Source: Moringa oleifera
Taxonomy: Eukaryota; Streptophyta; Magnoliopsida; Brassicales; Moringaceae
NCBI GenBank assembly: GCA_021397835.1
Contig: JAJFZO010000889.1
Span: forward strand, 2,418,001-2,482,000
DNA length: 64,000 nt
Direction: 5' to 3'
Shown here: one piece after another, positions 36,180-49,004 of the stretch
Numbering within the stretch: the first letter of the stretch is position 1
Layout: each line of letters starts with the position of its first letter
The notes under the pieces: generated by a model
Seen by the model: only the letters and a program-made list of their open reading frames with translations
Told to the model about the DNA's origin: nothing
Databases searched by the model: none
Made by a program: the position numbers and the translations under genes

Positions 36180-37809
36180 ATGATACGCAATCAAATGAGT
36201 GTTGGAATATCGATACCCAGTTCCTACTATAGCCGCCGTAGCCTCCGCAATCGTCTCTCTGTCTCACTTCTCGAAAAAATAGCTTGCACCAAGAAGCCAA
36301 TGGTCACCAGCAGCAGCAACAGCAATGCAGGTGCATATACGACGATCAAAGAGACTGTAAGATTTGATAAAGAAATCAAAAAGAGCAAATTTATCGCCAT
36401 TGCCGGTCCCGTCTCCAACGAACCATCTGCCAATTCCTTCCTTTCCCAGGTACTCTTAAAATAATCTTTATTCCAATGGATTACTCTTTTTCTTTGTTAG
36501 AGAAAACTGATTAGTTTTGCTGCAAATCGATTTGTAGGTCCGTGATCAGCGTGCGACTCACAATTGTTGGGCTTATAAGGTATTACAATAGGATTGTATC
36601 TTCTTATTGCATTATTGATGACCCTGACGATAGTTTTAGGTGATACTGTAATAAATGCATAAATTGGTGTTATTTCCTTGGCAAAAAAGGACATCAATGA
36701 ATTGATAAGAATTATCATGGGTTTTATTTGATGTTCGTGGCTTTGTTGCAATAGGTAGGAGATCAATACAGGTCTAGCGATGATGGTGAACCATCTGGTA
36801 CAGCTGGCAAACCAATTCTTTCTGCCATTGTTTCCTCAGGGTTAGATAGAGTTATGGTGGTTGTCATTAGGTATATGTTCATGACATACTTTATTAGCCA
36901 TAGTCACTAAGCATTGGCTAATTTTGTGTTCTGCCATTTGCTTATGCTCAAGCTGCATTTCAGGCATTTTGGTGGTATCAAACTAGGGACAGGGGGTCTT
37001 GTTAGGGCGTATGGTGGAGTGGCATCTGAATGCTTGAGAAATGCCCCTACCTCTTTTGTGAAATCTAAGGTAACTTCATATTTCATTGGGCTGTTTATGC
37101 TTCTGTATTTTTGACTGGTTGCTTAGTGGATAACTGCTACATGTATAGGTTCCAATGGGAGTGGAGATTCCATTTGATCTTTTGGGAGTTCTGTATCATC
37201 AGGTGAGCTTGCTTAACTTAACGTCAATCAGTTTTCTTGCTCTATTCCCTTTGTTTTTGGTATTTTCAACTATTTTGCATCACATTTTGACATCGAACTA
37301 TTAATTGTGTATGTTTCAAGTTGATCTTTACGGTTAGGCTGTCTTTACTCTGCCTCCTTTATATACCTACATTGGATAAGTTTCTTTCTATCCCGTTTCT
37401 GACCATCGGTATTGGGATGCATATGATTCTACAAGCTCCCTGGGAGAGAATTCTTTCACCATTAGCTGTCTCCTCTAATTTGGTCTACTACACAGAATAA
37501 ATTTGTTGGTGTCAATGAATTAATGGTTAAAAACTATGTGAAATTAGGACATGATCATGGGCACCGTTTTGGTTGTTGCTTCTTATGGTCTTCCCTTTCT
37601 TTGATTGAGGATTTGCAATTCTACCTTCACCTTGTACTTGATGTTCACAGCTACAATCTTTTCAAGTTGGGGACATCAAGCAGGATTATGATACTGGTAA
37701 AGATTGCATCACAATGGTTACTTTCAAGGTTGATTTTGACCGGGTTGAGGAATTGGAAGATGCTATAAAAGCCAATTGTAGCCGAGACCTTGTGTTTTAT
37801 AAGTGCTGA
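36180..37809 (+). CDS. IMPACT / YigZ (UPF0029) family protein, possibly organelle-targeted
   Basis: Exons: 36180-36449, 36538-36579, 36755-36870, 36964-37069, 37149-37202, 37651-37809; 248 residues. The family is defined by the ribosomal S5-like IMPACT N-terminal domain; yeast YIH1 and mammalian IMPACT regulate the GCN2 kinase, and bacterial YigZ is uncharacterised. Visible hallmarks are [43 protein letters not shown] and the core [20 protein letters not shown]. The C-terminal UPF0029-type region follows. The first 40 residues are Arg/Ser-rich with hardly any acidic residue, like a plastid or mitochondrial presequence. A second in-frame Met at residue 41 (36300) would give a form without it. 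The plant role is not known to me. The Arabidopsis counterpart, from memory, is At4g38090. Confidence 0.9.
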
Positions 37810-38976
37810 CACTGACTTGACCTCATCATGCTTCAATCAACTGTCAACACTAATACTCTTTAGTACACCATGAAGATGATGGAACACAGGATTTACGTAC
37901 ACATTTCTTTTCCCCTGATTTTGAGCAAGTATTTATGCTATTATGTCTACAGTTGTTCACCATTTGTTTTGGGGAAATTCCTAGTAAAATTAGTTGTAGC
38001 AGCTACTATTAATTAATTTCTGGGAAGGTGGTTCTCACCTTATTTGTATTACTGTATATGCTGTTCTTAGATTAATAAAATTTAAATTCAATAGACTTTG
38101 TTGCCAGTTAATTATTGCTGAAAAATTGTTCAACAGATAGATGCAGTGGGGTGCATGCACAAGATCTTATGTCTTTTCCAGTCTTTTATCTATCTGATCT
38201 GAGTGTAAGTAAATATTGGAGTTGGACACAAACCTTGGAATAACATCTCGAGATTTTTGTTTTTGATTTAAAGTTGTCATCAATCAAAATATATGAAAGG
38301 ATAATCATTAGGCATTGCAAGTGAGGGACAGTTTCTAAAAATTCTTGCTGCAGCATATACACCATGAAGTTATGGATCTGATAAGTATCAATTCAGCTGC
38401 AGCTCATGACTAAAATAACTATAAATGATCACCCATTAGATAAACTGTATGTCACAAGAACAACAAACTCTGAAGGAAACAGACCATAAAAGAATGATCT
38501 TTTGATATGGTAAAAAAATGAACATCTGACTCCCAAGACACTTGTATAGACTGACTGAGGCCTGAAAGCAACTTCAGATTATATATTCCACAATTTGCAA
38601 GTGTTGAAACACAGACATGGAAGCAAGAGAGAAATGAATAAAAACCATGCAACAAAAAGAGGGGAGAAGAGATTGATAGAACTCTGGCCTGTCAAGAACT
38701 ATTCCTTCAATTTGATGGTGGCATATATCATAAATGGGGCTAGCTTACATAACTGATCCTAAACTATCTTTTTTCCTACACTTTGTGCACAACTTATTGA
38801 ACAGGTTGTAGTACAAGCATTTGTCATCTTCATTGTTAAAGTAACCATCAGTTTGTGCAACCCAAGGAACACATATTGCATCCCAGGTAAAAACTGATCT
38901 TTTAACTGTCACTAGTAAAAGTTAATTGATCTCAGGTTATCAAAGGCTCAGATGATCCCCTTGATTCTGCAAATAA
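37810..38976. other. Spacer between convergent genes
   Basis: No supported gene. It must hold the 3' UTRs of the plus-strand IMPACT-like gene and the minus-strand bHLH gene. An AATAAA-like motif lies near 38073. Confidence 0.5.
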
Positions 38977-39932
38977 TCAATGAGATAGATGAAGCCTCCC
39001 TTTCTTCTGTGGTATCGGAGGCCATATAGCTGGCTTCAAAGCCCTCCTTAGTTTTACTATTCCTTCATTTCCAGTAAACCCCTGAATCCACAATACATAC
39101 TTGGTCCTTCCACCTATTGTTACAATCTCAGCTCTCATGACTCTACCTTTTACTGACATCAGTGCCCTTGTTAGATCAGATATCAGTGTCCGCTTATCCT
39201 GGCAGCTAAACATGACCTTCAGTAGGCCCCCATCTCCATTGGAGTAACTTAAATTTAGCTTGTCTTCCTCACAGGGCAACACGAACTCCAACCTACTGCA
39301 CGAATCTGCTTCCAACTCCTTTACTGTTTTCTTCAGCTCTGTCACGTACCGGATCGTCTCTGCCAGCACAGTCGCTTTATTCTTCTGTTGTTTCATGAAA
39401 CTGTGTGATTATCAATGCAGAAGAACATACATATTCTGTATTTATTCATGTTTTGATAGAATTGTAGGGAATTGCTTGAGCAAAGATAAGATTATCATTA
39501 GCTACAAAACATATGTTTCCATTCAAATGATGGACCATCCTGATTCATCAATTAATAAGACATGCTACTTACTTTGGGTAAGTTTGGCAGAATGGTCCGA
39601 AGGGTTTCATATTGACAATTGGTTCTCAGTCTTCGACTCCTCTCAGCCTCTCTGTGTTTCTTGGCAGCTTCTTTGTTGGTCTGAGCGTATGACTTTGGTT
39701 TTGTGCTTGAAGATTTATAGTAGATGGCACTGGTGGAGGTTACTCCTTGAAGAAGCCTACTCCTGTTGGGGTATGTCAATGGCTTGTAGTAGCTTGAAAC
39801 AGGGTGTATATCTTGTTCTAACTGCATGTATAAATCAAGAAAAGAAGCAGATCAGTTGTTAAAAGATAGCAGAACAGAGAAGTCAGTAAAGGTAAAGAGA
39901 GAGGGCAATCGAACCTGTTGCAGTAAAACCAT
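38977..39932 (-). CDS. bHLH131: bHLH transcription factor, bHLH131-like
   Basis: Exons in transcript order: 39932-39915, 39821-39573, 39384-38977; 224 residues. Nuclear DNA-binding regulator. Exon 1 codes only six residues (MVLLQQ). The basic region KKHREAERSRRLR carries the E-box-binding H62/E66/R70 triad. Helix-loop-helix follows (QYETLRTILPNLPK, then NKATVLAETIRYVTELKK). The exon 2/3 junction falls in the loop, and the acceptor at 39385 gives PKKNKATV. The C-terminal half resembles the ACT-like domain of the bHLH30/32/106/131 group (LLKVMFSCQDKRTLISDL, VMRAEIVTIGGRTKYVLWIQ). The QYETLRTILPN helix is typical of bHLH131. Targets are unknown. The neighbouring IMPACT-like gene matches the Arabidopsis order as I recall it. 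Confidence 0.9.
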
Positions 39933-42900
39933 GGTGAGAGCACAACTTCGTTTTCTACACTAATAAAATGGAGGGAACTCAACTCTGCCGTCTCAGGGGA
40001 GAAAAGAAAGGGAAGTGACAGCGAGGCAACGAGAGAGGAGTCAGGTATCAATATAAACAGATGGTGCAAAAGATAGTTAATGTGAATTGAAGTGAGATAT
40101 CGAAGGATATCAAACTTAATAAATGGAAATTGATATATTCAACATGAGCTGAGTTGAAACCTAATAAATGGTAATTCATACATCCAACATGTGCTGATTT
40201 TATTATTAACTTTAAGATACTGTAAATCTGAAATGATGTTTCTGATCTTATCTCCCCCTGATGAAGAAGCCTAGAGATTATTTCACAGTTTGGTCATTTC
40301 ATTTGTCATTCAGAAAAAAAGAAGGGCATCAAGAGAGACACTACAACACTGGTAGAACTTCAGGAAATGGAAAACTGGTATGTTCCATAAGAGGTGAAAA
40401 CTTTCACCAGAGACATTAATCTCAATGCTGGAAACATATAATTTGTCTTACACACCTTTGCTACTGATTTGACATTCGAAACTAATCAATAACACTTTTT
40501 TCCAAGCAGAAGACCATAACCTTCAAATTATCGAAGAAGGTGAAATCAAAGTATTAATACAAACCTCGACATGTCTGCATAGGCCAAGAGCCTCTGCAGG
40601 ACATCTAAATCCCTCATGATTCGGCTAGGAATCTAATTTGGGTACAATGGATGCTGATAACTCCCAAATTCTGATTAGCTTTCAACATAACGGTACAAAT
40701 TTGGAACTTCAAGTTCATTCTGGAATGACTTCAGCGTTTCACAGTGCAACTGCTCTGCACGTTACATCTCCAATATCATCTGAACAAGGTCTCTTCAGGG
40801 GCATCTGATAAAAGCAGGATAATACGTTGAGACACACGCTGATCTACTGAATTTTCTAACAGGATTTGCTTATTGACTCCATTCTCTTTTTCTCTGTTGA
40901 ATGTTTGTCCTGAACCTGATATGGAGTTGCCGTAATTTAGCACTTATCCAGACTGCCACCACTTTTCATCTAGTGAAGAAAATGTTAACCTTCAGCTATT
41001 ATCATCCTCTACACATTATAAACATCATAACATAATTTGTAGTGGTGAACAAGCGAAAGACACCTACTAACTTGATATGTTATATATCAACAACATGAAC
41101 TTCTTGGGTTCACAATTCCGACATTGTTAGAAGGAAAAATATGGTCCTCTCAGCATAACATACGTCAATTCTGGAATGACAAGCACTGTAAGTGCTAAAT
41201 ATCATCAGTAAGGATCGACAAAGAAGCCTAGCCAGCACATTTGAAAGCTTCGTGAATAGGAAGAGGATTGACATGAAGACCCAATCCAGATCACAGTATC
41301 TCAAAAAGAAGACCTGGAATCAGAAGATAAATCTATATCATAGTGATAATCAAAATCACAAGCCTGATAAACTCTGAAATATTACTGAATGTGGCAAGAC
41401 ATCAAGCATGCTTAAGTTCACAACTAAAAGAAAATGAAAGAGAAGAGAAAAAGACAAAATCTCATGTTGAGCATTCTGCTGTATATTCCTCAGTTTCTTA
41501 CCAGGCTCGCAGTTTCTACAATATGTCAAGATATCCTGAGAGAAAGTTACAAGTGAAAACTAACCAGAAAGTATTAAAGAGTCGAATTCAGAGACAAAAG
41601 GCATGAATACCACTACAAAAAAAAAAAATGAATTTCAGATGCTATTATTTGTTTTTATGACTATCAGCCATGCAAGCTTTAACAAAGATTGCTGGAACTT
41701 CATTTAGTTGATGCTGCCATCAGAGATAAACCAATTAACCAAAAATCTAAACTAAACTAAAGTGACAGATCTAGTATTACCTTCTGCTTCCATTAAGATT
41801 TGCTCAACATTAATAATAATCTATAATAATCTGGTTCAGCCATTTATAATCTGCTCTTACTTCACCTTGAGGTCTGCTCCATATCTGCTCCATTTTTTTT
41901 TTCTATTCTCCCACTTGCTTTGGCAAAAAATGCCAAAGAGTTCAAATACTTTGGGCCCTTGATGACTTAAGAACAGTGCACTCTCGGAGCATCTGAGGTG
42001 GCTCAGACTCCCTGGCCTCTATCTCTTGCAAGAACATCCTCTTTTGCTCACGTAGTTTCTATGGTACAACTTGCAAGAAGTTGTACATTCCGGATGAAGT
42101 GACTCTAAGCTGTGTTGAACTTGAAGTTGCAACACAAGGTCCAACTGGTGGAATAACAGCAGTATCAACATCTGAAGGTGGGTTTCGAATTGTGTCCTTA
42201 ACATGACTACTTGCTAGAAATCCTCAGGATCCGAAGAGCTGTGAGTTTCTCCTTCGCAGTAAGGGTGCATTTTGCTGAACTAGCACTTGTTAAAATAGTG
42301 AAGGGAAGGATAATGTCAGATTGGTTGCAGTCGACTCAGCATGCCCCACAATCAACTCGAAAATGTGTTGTCCAAGACTGTAATCCAAGCTATAAACTAC
42401 CCAGTACAACAAAACAGTCAGATTTCTATGTACCTTTTGCCAGTGCTTATTAGGCATCAAGTTATTAATAGCCACTTTATGCAGAATACAATATTTAATA
42501 GAAAATTTAAACGAGTTGCACATATAAGTTTTTGGCCATTTGACCTTTTATTGACCAATAAGTGTCTTATGAATTTTATCCATACTAGGCAGGAAGTCAC
42601 TAGGGGATGTGAGAGAGCATCCTAAAAATCTATTTTACATCATCAATGAGAAGTCATAAACATACTTTCTCCCATACACCTTGTGATATTTTGCAAACAT
42701 AGCATCACTTATCTCACTGTTAAATTCGAATAAAACTCATACACCACATTTGCATTAAACGATTTAGCATTTGAAATTGAACAAAGAATCCTTTTGAGTT
42801 TAACATACATAAAAGACCACATTGCATTAAAACCTGCCTCCCTAAAGTCCTATTCATTTATTATTTTTTCCCACACAAATTGTCTCATAAAATAATTTTA

Positions 42901-44600
42901 AATAATTTTTCATTCTTAATAGTATAAAATTTAGACAATTAGGCTTTACCGACACAACCTTTTCTCCGTTGAAGCTTGCATTGGATATTGTGTAAGATTT
43001 CTTCTTAAGCACTGTTTGGCTCACTTGCACTCTCCCTGCAGGTTTGCAACCTTTGGAGTTTAAGTCACTTTCTGCAACGTCAACAATTTTCTTCTTACCT
43101 TTTCGTGTCATCAACTTTCAATCGAAGGTACTTCCCAAAAGGATGTTATGGAACTGGTGGAAAAGATCGACGAGGTGAAGTTACTGGGTCACCAAAGACT
43201 CATGGTGAAACAGAAGGTGTACCAATGAGGGTTCGTAGTCGGGCACTTGATTGAGGTGGCTAATGGGTTTCTGAATTCGTGGGTTTTATAAAGACTTCAA
43301 CAGTAATTTTTCTTTTTTCAGTTGTCGAAGACGAAAATGACCTAAAATACGTGACAAGATCTGAATTGGTAAGTTGATAAAGCGAAGCATCTACATCAGG
43401 AACCAACTGAGACAAATTTCTGCACTTAGGTGAACAACATCTCTAAGATACTTTATTTGTTGCTTATTTAAAAAATATCCATTCTTTTATTTTATAAGTA
43501 ATTTAAATTTTAAATAAGCATAATTTTAATTTAAATTTTAAGATATTTAGATAAATTTAATTTTAAATTTTAATTATTTTTTTTATAAATAACACCTTTG
43601 ATAATGTAACAAAGTAGGTCTTTATAAGTCTTTACAAGCTATTGAAAGCTGTAATCAATTTTAAGTTTTAAGTGTTTTATATTATTCTTCATCTTCTCTT
43701 AAAAATTCAATAAAATCGTATCAAAAATCAAAAATTTTTTATATTTTATTATTAGTGATTTTTATGCAGCGGATCCAATTTTCATGTTCTTCTTCCTAGA
43801 GATTGAAGACCCTAAAAACTTTCTCTTCAACCCAATAAAAGATCCACTTTGCACTTCATGTGATCACCATATTTAACTTTAAACAAAAATTTCTAAAGAA
43901 CAAAAATGGGTTTGCTCTTTTTTTAAACCAAAAATACAACCTTCAACCTTGATCAATAATGAAGTTTTTAGAGAGAGAATAAATTATAAAGTACGTTTCA
44001 AAGATTATTTTTCTAACATGTTAAAAAATAATATCCATTATCTCATTAATATACTGTTATTACACCATTTAATGAAGAACAAGATTAAAAATATTACCTA
44101 TCACACAATTAGTTGCTGCAACACTTGTAACTATCATATTTTTTTTTATTATTGTAACTTCTTTTCTCTTGAGTTTTAATCAGCATTTATTTTTTTTTCA
44201 TTCATCCAATAATTAATCAACTAATCAGCAGTTAAAAGGTAATTTTATTTCAGAATATGAGCATTCACAGAGCATATTATCATAGTTCTAAACATGTGAT
44301 TAAATATGCACTCAAATAGTACTATCAAGATCTAAACATTTAAATATGCTTTTAACTTTATAAACCATCAAATTATGAAAGGTTCAAGTTAGTTCTGCGC
44401 CTAATCATTATAAATTTAAATTTCACTTTTTGGTGGATTTCTTTCAGATTCTTTTCTTGATATTTTACTTTACTTGTATAATCACAAATGAATCAAGGAG
44501 CTCACAATTTAATAAGCAAGATTTTCAAGATAAGTCAATGATTATTGAAACATTGATGAACACTTACATTAATATCAAATTGACATTTCTAATAAGTAGG
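39933..44600. other. Gene-poor region upstream of the bHLH gene
   Basis: No gene is supported. Immediately upstream of 39932 is the bHLH leader/promoter. At 41990-42200 and 42854-43260 there are stretches of more gene-like composition that look like broken coding fragments. An example is a minus-strand frame at 42854-43114 with a basic start (TRKGKKKIVDVAES) and stop codons further upstream. They match no family I recognise. From 43440 the sequence is AT-rich. Confidence 0.4.
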
Positions 44601-44639
44601 GTGTTGCTAGATGCATATTCTACTGTGTGTAGCCCTCAC

Positions 44640-47600
44640 ATGATATAGAACCCTAAAACTTTTCTTAAGGACTGAAATATGATAATATCAAATGCTTTAA
44701 TGAATGTATTAGCTAGTTGCTTCTCTGTTGCAATATACTTTAAGATAATTATTTTATTTTCAACTAACTCTCTTATAAAGTGATGTCTTATATCAATGTG
44801 CTTAATTCCATGTATGAGATTTTTAGAAATATTATTAGCATAGTTTTACCATATTATATTCATAAATTATTTTACAGAATATCATAATCCTCCAGCATAT
44901 ATTTCATCCAAAGAAGTGCACAATAACTTCCAGTAGCCATGTATTAGTAGAAGATAAAGAAATGCAGTTTTGTTTTTTACTGTACCAAGATACCATGTTG
45001 TTGCCTAAGTAGAAACACCCACGAGTAATGCTCTTTTTATCATCACCAATCAGGCATTACTAAAACCTACAAGACTTGAAGTTGTATCCTTAAAGTACTA
45101 AATACTAAGATCAACAATACCATTTACATATCTTATGATTCGTTTTACAGCTTTAAGATGTGACTCTTTTAGAGGTGCTTGATACCTTGCACAAGCACCT
45201 ATACTAAAGTATATATCTAGTTTAGTAGTAGTTAAGTAAAGAAAGCTGCCAATCATGCTTCAATACATGCTAAGATCTACTAATTTATCATTTTTATCTT
45301 TTGATAGTTGTACAACTATGCCTATGGGAGTTCTCATGTGTTTAGCGTGTTCTAAGCCAAATTTCTTTACTAAGTTCTTAGCAATACTTACTTTGGAATA
45401 TAAAGATCCCATCATCAAGTTGCTTAACTTGTGACCCAAGGAAATATTTCACCTCCCCAATCATGTTTTTTTTTCAAACTCACTTTTCATTTGATCAACA
45501 AACTAGAAAGTTTATTATGAGAAGTTCAACCAAACACTATATCACCAACATATATCCGTGTTAGATTTCTTAATAAAAAGAGTTTTATCAACTCATCCTC
45601 TTTTATAGCCTTTTTCTAGCAAGAAGTTTGTTAACCTTTCATACCAATGCCTTATTTAGTTTAAACACATAATCAAAGTATTAAAACTCTCTTGACATAT
45701 TTGATATAATTTAAACCCAATTAAACATGTAATACTTAACAAAAGTCTAATGGATTCTATTATAATAATAGGGACACATGTTTCATCAAAGTCAATCCAT
45801 TCTACTTTGAGTGTGTCCTTGTGTTACTAGTCTTACTCTATTCCTAGTTATACTATCAAGCTCATTAGTTTTATTATTGAAAATCTATTTTGTTTTAATG
45901 ACATCACTGTCCTTTGGCCTAGGCATAAGAGTCCACATTTTGTTTCTATCAAACTGTTCTAGGTCTCCCTACATAGTTTAGATCATGTATTTATCAGGAA
46001 GAGTTTAATAACAAAAGTGTAACAGATAAATCTGATTATATCTTTATAGTTTCATCTAGTTGTATTTTTTGTTTGTCTTCCATCATGCAACTTTCTAGTG
46101 ACTTTGGTGTTGGTATGATTTTTCTTGATTTTGAAAGATGGTTCTTGTCTAGCAATGTCACTAATCTCAAAATTAGGGTTACTTCCTCGTCAGATTAGGT
46201 TTAAGATGGTACGACATGTTTAATTGTTACTAGTGTTATAACCTTAGTTGTGCCATTGATGGAGTTATTCCAATAAGTTTTTCAGTAAGACCTCTTGTAT
46301 TGCCAAGAGAAAGACACCACGTTCATCATAGAAATTAGTAAAGATAAGGTTTTTAAACTACTTACTATGATCACTTTTAATTCTCACTATTTTTGCTATC
46401 TTATAACCTGCCTTATTCTTTAGTTTAATGCATAGAATTTTGAACACTTCGAAAGTGTCATTCTAATAAAATTTACTACCCAAGTAAATCTAAGAAAATC
46501 ATCTATACATGCAAAAATATACTTTTTACAAATTATACTTTCTATTTGTTTAAGTACTCATGTTGTACCTATACGTTGCCACTTTTTGTACAATAATTTG
46601 ATTCGTTTTTCAATCTGACATACCATAAATTCTTGGCTTTTTATTCTTTAACTTGAGAACTTTTTTGATGGTACGTATACTCATAATTTTGATCAGTGTC
46701 TTATAATTTAATTTGATCAGAAAAAATTATGTGACAAATATATGCATGTGAAAGTAGGCAGTAGTTATCAAATGATCAAGATCCCTTCATGACACAAATT
46801 CTAGATTTTTCAAACACTTTACATTCATTCTCGGGAAATTAAACATTTAACTTTTGATCACATAGATGCTTATCAAGTTTGCTCTCAATCCTTCTACATG
46901 TAGTACTTTTTTTAGTTTGAGCAGCCCATTTACATCTAGAGTTCCAACACCAGTGATGCGACTATTTATACCATCACCATAAATGACATACCCATCATTG
47001 CTCTTTTCATAGTTACTCATGAACGTCAGATCACTTGTCATATGTCTGGAACAACTATCGTCAAAGTACTAAGAGTTAGTAGCATTTGCTTTTGTATGTA
47101 TTTCATTACATCTTAAATTAGATTTTCTTATCCAAACTTTGCTAGTATCGAACAAATTACTTCTGGTGTTCTCTTAATAATAAAGTTTTTTTCCTTTAAG
47201 CAAATTTATTTTGTAGTAGTGTGATTTAATGTCCAAGTTTATCACAAAAATGACATATTTGAACGAATCTTATATTTTCAAGTTCCTAGTTTCTAATAAA
47301 TTTTTCAAATTTGTAGAAAGGCTTATTAATAATCATAGAAATCCGTGTAGTAAAGAAATACCTTCTAGGAGTAGTTTTTATAGGTATCCTAGACATCACA
47401 TAAGCAACTTTAGAAGACTAATTACATGGTATGGGCATTAGAGTAGTTTTAGTAGCTTTTTTAACAAATACAATATTTAAACTTGATGTGTCATCATCAT
47501 ATTCAAAATCATGATGATTTCTATTACTCTGACCGATTACTAAATTTGATCTAATTTTTTTGATCCAAAATTCATCATCTTCAGAGATCTTTGAGTGTTC

Positions 47601-49004
47601 TTTAATTGAGCTTACAATATTTGAAATGCACTTTCTTGTTTAGCTGTTAAGGTCTTTAACTTGATAATAACCTTTTTTTTACTCCTTGTTTTTCCTTCTC
47701 AAGTTTCTCTACTTTTTTCAATGTTTAATTCTGCTCACTCATGAATTAATTTATTATTCATAAGCACATATATTTTCTTAATATTCTTTAGATTTAGATC
47801 TCTGCCAAAACTACTACAATTAGAATCAGACTGAATAATATATGTTTCATCAACTAGTGATGAAGTTATACTTGGTGTTGCAACTACAGATACAAAACTA
47901 GTTCTTTTAGATTTTTGATCATCTATTATAAAAGCCACATAGTTCTTGGTAGGATCACTATCTTTCAAATCATTTAAGTCCTTCTCGCTTCTAATAGTAG
48001 TTAAGAACTTTTCTTTTCTCTTAAATATGTTGGCACATTCATTTGAATATGTCCAAAACCATATAGTCATGACACTTTACCTTTTTTGCTTTTCTTCTTG
48101 AACTAAATAGAAGCATTTTGAGTAGTAGCTCTAAGAAGCTTTCTTGGTTTGAAACTTTCTCTTTTGCCTTTCTTATTGATCTTTATGAGCATTTTGTTAA
48201 GCTTTTTGGTTACCAACATCATCCTTTGAAAAATTATCATTATCTTGCTTGAATGCTTCTATTTGGAAGGTAATTCTTTTTCTTTCTTTTTTTTTTTTTG
48301 GTTTTCCATTCATGTCAAAGTTTCAAGAGATCCTATTAATTGGTCTAACTTCACATTGTCTACATCTCTTGCCTCTTCTGTTGTCATTACCTTGTAAGTA
48401 AATCTTTCAGGTAAAGACCTAAGAGTCTTCCTTACTAGTTTCGATTTAGAGTATGTCTCTCCTAAGGCAAAAGATTCATCAGCTATATTATAAAGGTTAG
48501 AATTAAAATAAAAAAAATAGTTTCATCATCAAGCATTCTGAGATTTTCAAACCTAATTTCTAACATTTTACAGATTAGATCACTTGACAGCTAAGGTTCC
48601 TTCATATGAAATCTTAAGAATAAACCATGCCTCATGAGCTGTTTCACAAGTTGAGATCAATTTAAACTGATTAGCATCAATTACATTAAAGGTAATATCT
48701 AGGGCAATTGTGTTGTAATTCAACATAAAGTCTTCCTCTATTGTCCTAGTAAATTCAAGTTTAAATGTAACGACCCCTTCCACACTTTTTGTTAAAGGTG
48801 TCTATTTAATCAGTATTGCTCTTCATGCCTTTTCATTTATGGTTTTGATAAAGGCTCTCATCTTTGCTTTCCAATAAGAGTAGTTAGAACTATGCAACAA
48901 AGGTGGTCGTGAAATTAATCATCTTTCTCTTGGTAATTCTATCACCGGAAAAATAAATAGATTTATATTTTAAAAATCTTTTTAATTAACAGCTCTAATA
49001 CCAA
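44640..49004 (-). mobile_element. Decayed Ty1/copia LTR retrotransposon
   Basis: Minus-strand polyprotein remains in copia order (gag, protease, integrase, RT, RNase H), broken by stops and frameshifts. Gag remains near 48580-48783 contain ALDITFNVIDANQFKLI and CETAHEAWFIL. A gag/zinc-knuckle segment lies near 47735-48070. A GAG-pre-integrase segment is at 46847-47041 (GVGTLDVNGLLKLKKVLHVE). Integrase traces occur near 46300. The RT segment around 45300-45460 reads MIGEVKYFLGSQVKQLDDGI and then a frameshift. RNase H-like remains (LVSW, AEAEY-type) lie around 44850-45050. A degenerate primer-binding site is at the right end. No LTR pair was found by eye, so the outer limits are approximate. 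Confidence 0.85.
48991..49004 (-). other. Degenerate primer-binding site of the copia element
   Basis: On the minus strand TTGGTATTAGAGCT closely resembles the TGGTATCAGAGC primer-binding site complementary to initiator tRNA-Met used by plant copia elements. It lies just upstream of the gag remains, as expected. The 5' LTR would therefore begin at about 49005 and run rightwards. Confidence 0.55.
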
